NCBI GenBank assembly: GCA_029204225.1
Contig: MU831850.1
Coordinates: 1-64,000, forward strand
DNA: 64,000 bases
From: Diphasiastrum complanatum
Lineage: Eukaryota > Streptophyta > Lycopodiopsida > Lycopodiales > Lycopodiaceae
Reading direction: 5' to 3'
Positions 61,958-64,000 of this stretch are shown piece after piece. Within the stretch, counting starts at the first letter, position 1; each line of letters opens with the position of its first letter. A program made the position numbers and the translations under genes. A model generated the notes under the pieces. That model saw only the letters and a list, made by a program, of their open reading frames with translations, was not told the DNA's origin and ran no database searches.

Positions 61958-61992
<35 letters not shown>
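61958..61992. repeat. (CT)n microsatellite
   Basis: Pure CT, 145 bp after the last recognised iminopeptidase exon. Confidence 0.95.
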
Positions 61993-61994
<2 letters not shown>

Positions 61995-62540
61995 GAGATA
62001 TGAGGGAGATATTGCTGCCTATTCTGCCATACACCAGTTACACTGCGGTCCATTATAGCATACGAGGATCCTCGTTGTGTTGCACTCATTATCTGGGAGA
62101 CGTTCCTATTACGACAGGATCTATAAGAGCCAGTTCAGCAAAGTCACTCCAACACACAGCTCCACAATACATCCTTCTTCTCTCGTAGAAAACCACAGAT
62201 AGATCTAGACACAAATGATAGTGACGACGATGACACTTCTCGACATAAAGTCCAGAGACAGCACATCACTCAATTTCATGTTGTCATGATATCCCACTAT
62301 GAGGGGACACATTTCCCATCGACGGACAACAGCATAGCTTGGACATACATCTAGCAGCAGCCCGTATTACATCCTTCTTTCGTAGCAGTGGGAGATGATG
62401 ACATCATTTGTATCATCGTGTTGCAGTTCAATGTTGGGTTAGATGCACATGTATTTTGTTTGTTTTGGAGTCGTTTTATGCGCTCCCATTGTTACCGCAT
62501 TTCATCTTATATGCCTTTTGGCATGTAAAAGACATCAATA

Positions 62541-62543
<3 letters not shown>
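61993..62543. other. Sequence 5' of the LINE fragment, unassigned
   Basis: No recognisable exon of the iminopeptidase gene. Position and composition are compatible with upstream LINE sequence, but no motif supports this. Confidence 0.3.

Positions 62544-62596
<53 letters not shown>
62544..62596. repeat. (CT)n microsatellite
   Basis: Pure CT immediately before the LINE endonuclease fragment. Confidence 0.95.
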
Positions 62597-62598
<2 letters not shown>

Positions 62599-62599
62599 C

Positions 62600-63225
62600 A
62601 TATGGACTTGCATCGTGGGTCAAGATATTGGTTTGGATAGAGATCTTTTTACTGCAGCATGTTACTTTCCACCAGAGTCCTCGTCTTTTCTGAGGGTATT
62701 GGATCTCCATATCAGGATCTCTCACCAGATATTATCAGATTCTCAGAGTGGGGGCATATTCTCCTCATAGGGGATTTTAATGCCCGGACATCTTCGAGAC
62801 AGACAGAGTTCTTCAACACCACTGATCAGCTGCGTGTTCGTGCCCTTGACAGTGATATGCTTCGGGTTACAAGGACCTCTGTGGACAGTTTGGGACCTAC
62901 TACTTCATATGGTGAGCACTTACTGCAGTTTGGAGAGGCACATAAGCTAGCCATTTACAATGGCTTACCCTGCTTGCCACATTCAGACAGTTATACATGC
63001 CACCCTCACAGTGGAGGACATAGTGTCGTTGACTATCTCATGGGGTCACCATCCTTTGTACCCATAATCTTTGACTTCCATATTTCCCCCACCACCCTTT
63101 CTGATCACTCATTTCTCTCCTTCGATATCGGCCACCTTCCACCCACTCATTCATCTACACTATCCATGCTTACCCGAGCACCCACGTACACATTTGATCC
63201 CACTTACATGCCACTATACCGGTAA
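62600..63225 (+). pseudogene. LINE apurinic-type endonuclease fragment
   Basis: Starts in one frame (GLDRDLFTAACYFPPESSSF) and, after a frameshift at about 62690, continues in the 62659-63225 frame: LLIGDFNARTS (metal-binding GDFN box), then GGHSVVDYLMGSPSFVPI and TLSDHSFLSFDIGHL (catalytic SDH). These are the late motifs of the endonuclease/exonuclease/phosphatase domain that nicks target DNA in non-LTR retrotransposons. No reverse transcriptase follows; the LTR element below begins about 20 bp later. Confidence 0.8.
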
Positions 63226-63242
63226 TCCTTGGCTTCACTTTT

Positions 63243-64000
63243 TGTTACGAGCTCGTAACCAGTGCCGAACCCTAGAGAACACAGATAGGTCAGATACCAC
63301 AGTCAGGGTCGTGTCCAGTGTACATGACCAACAGGGCAAGACAGTGTGAGTAGTGTGCCCCAGCACGGTCCATAGCCATGGCGGGCCTAACACAGCCTAG
63401 GGACCCTGTCAGCAGGATAGGGCTCCCAGTTGGGTCCCGACGTGCAGTCGGCCACGTCAGTGCCACGTGGCCGACACTTGGCAGTAGCATGCTACCAGTC
63501 CTCACACTGGGCTAGGAGGGGCTTACTCTATATCAGGGAGTAGGCAAGGTTGGGTGGATCAGTTAGTGTTTGCCCTATTGTGGTGTTAGGACCTATTACA
63601 CTGGTATCAGAGCCATCTCCATCCTAGGGAGTTTAGGAGCAGCAGTAGAGAAAGCTATCAGAAGATAGGAAAGATCTTGGAGATTCTCAGGAAAGAATTG
63701 AGGAGGAAAATCGCTGTGGGAACAGCTTTAAAATCCTTGAAATTTGCTGGAAATTTACAGTTGTTAGAGGCAATTTCCTTGTACATTTCTAGCGCTGACA
63801 GATCAGCTTGCATCCCTGATTTTCGAATGTTTTTATCAGATTTCTGAGCGGATTATGGGGACAGATCTGAGGACAGGTCCAGCGCTGCCAAATCAGGGTT
63901 GAGCTTCGATTTCGGAGTGAAGTTTCCGGATTTTGAAGTATTTTCAGGGCAGAAATTTTGAGGCAGATTCAGCGCTAAACAGGCAGGAGTTAAACTGTAG
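63243..64000 (+). mobile_element. LTR retrotransposon, 5' end, runs off the window
   Basis: Candidate LTR 63243-63600 (TGTTACGAG...CCTATTACA), TATA-like CTCTATATCAGG at about 63526. One base later is the primer site TGGTATCAGAGCC (63602-63614). The LTR contains a perfect 11-bp hairpin (GTCGGCCACGT/ACGTGGCCGAC, 63447-63475) overlapping CACGTG-like sequence. The rest is leader. The left LTR boundary is inferred from TG...CA only, and the 3' end and target duplication lie outside the window. Confidence 0.65.

Overview
The window reads as nuclear DNA of a land plant with a large, transposon-rich genome. Genes have many small exons and long AT-rich introns, (GA)n/(CT)n tracts are frequent, several plant Ty1/copia elements use an initiator-Met-tRNA primer site, and there is a MIKC*-like MADS-box gene. 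A fern, lycophyte or gymnosperm seems more likely to me than a compact angiosperm genome, but the species cannot be fixed from the sequence. Much of the window is nested mobile DNA. No rRNA, tRNA or CRISPR was found.

Left part (1-6.1 kb): AT-rich DNA with a (GA)n tract and a 255-bp tandem duplication. The second unit is split by a 3.1-kb TG...CA insertion with a 5-bp target duplication. At 6.1-15.9 kb on the minus strand lies a complete-looking MADS-box gene. I could assemble 11 coding exons with canonical splice sites and matching phases, giving 283 codons, plus a 3' UTR intron. Upstream (16-18 kb) are two small inverted-repeat elements and one weak ORF.

Middle part (18-44 kb): a decayed Helitron (RPA-like gene and the N-terminal part of Rep/helicase, minus strand) abuts a plus-strand copy of MADS exons 4-7. 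Then come Ty3/gypsy RT-RNase H and gag-protease pieces, and a copia derivative split by a 7.6-kb gag-only gypsy element with target duplication AATTT. Next is a non-transposon island (34.6-38.1 kb) holding two head-to-head loci. One is an unfamiliar acidic protein interrupted by two stops. The other is a divergent histone H3 (possibly CENH3-like) with a basic C-terminal extension. The intergenic region between them is dense in CACGTG and CTTGTGCGC motifs. A gypsy gag remnant and a second, intact-ended copy of the copia derivative (termini AGTTA...TAACT, target duplication GTAAG) follow.

Right part (44-64 kb): a plus-strand copy of the MADS gene's 3' half, split by a copia element (target duplication TAAAG), so that the MADS locus is a broken inverted duplication. 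Then come a truncated copia element with a CCAAT-repeat LTR, and a plus-strand proline iminopeptidase gene. That gene has a likely targeting exon, five recognised catalytic-domain exons and a hAT-like MITE in intron 1. It is cut off on the right by a LINE endonuclease fragment and the start of another LTR element. The catalytic Asp and His exons are not in the window.
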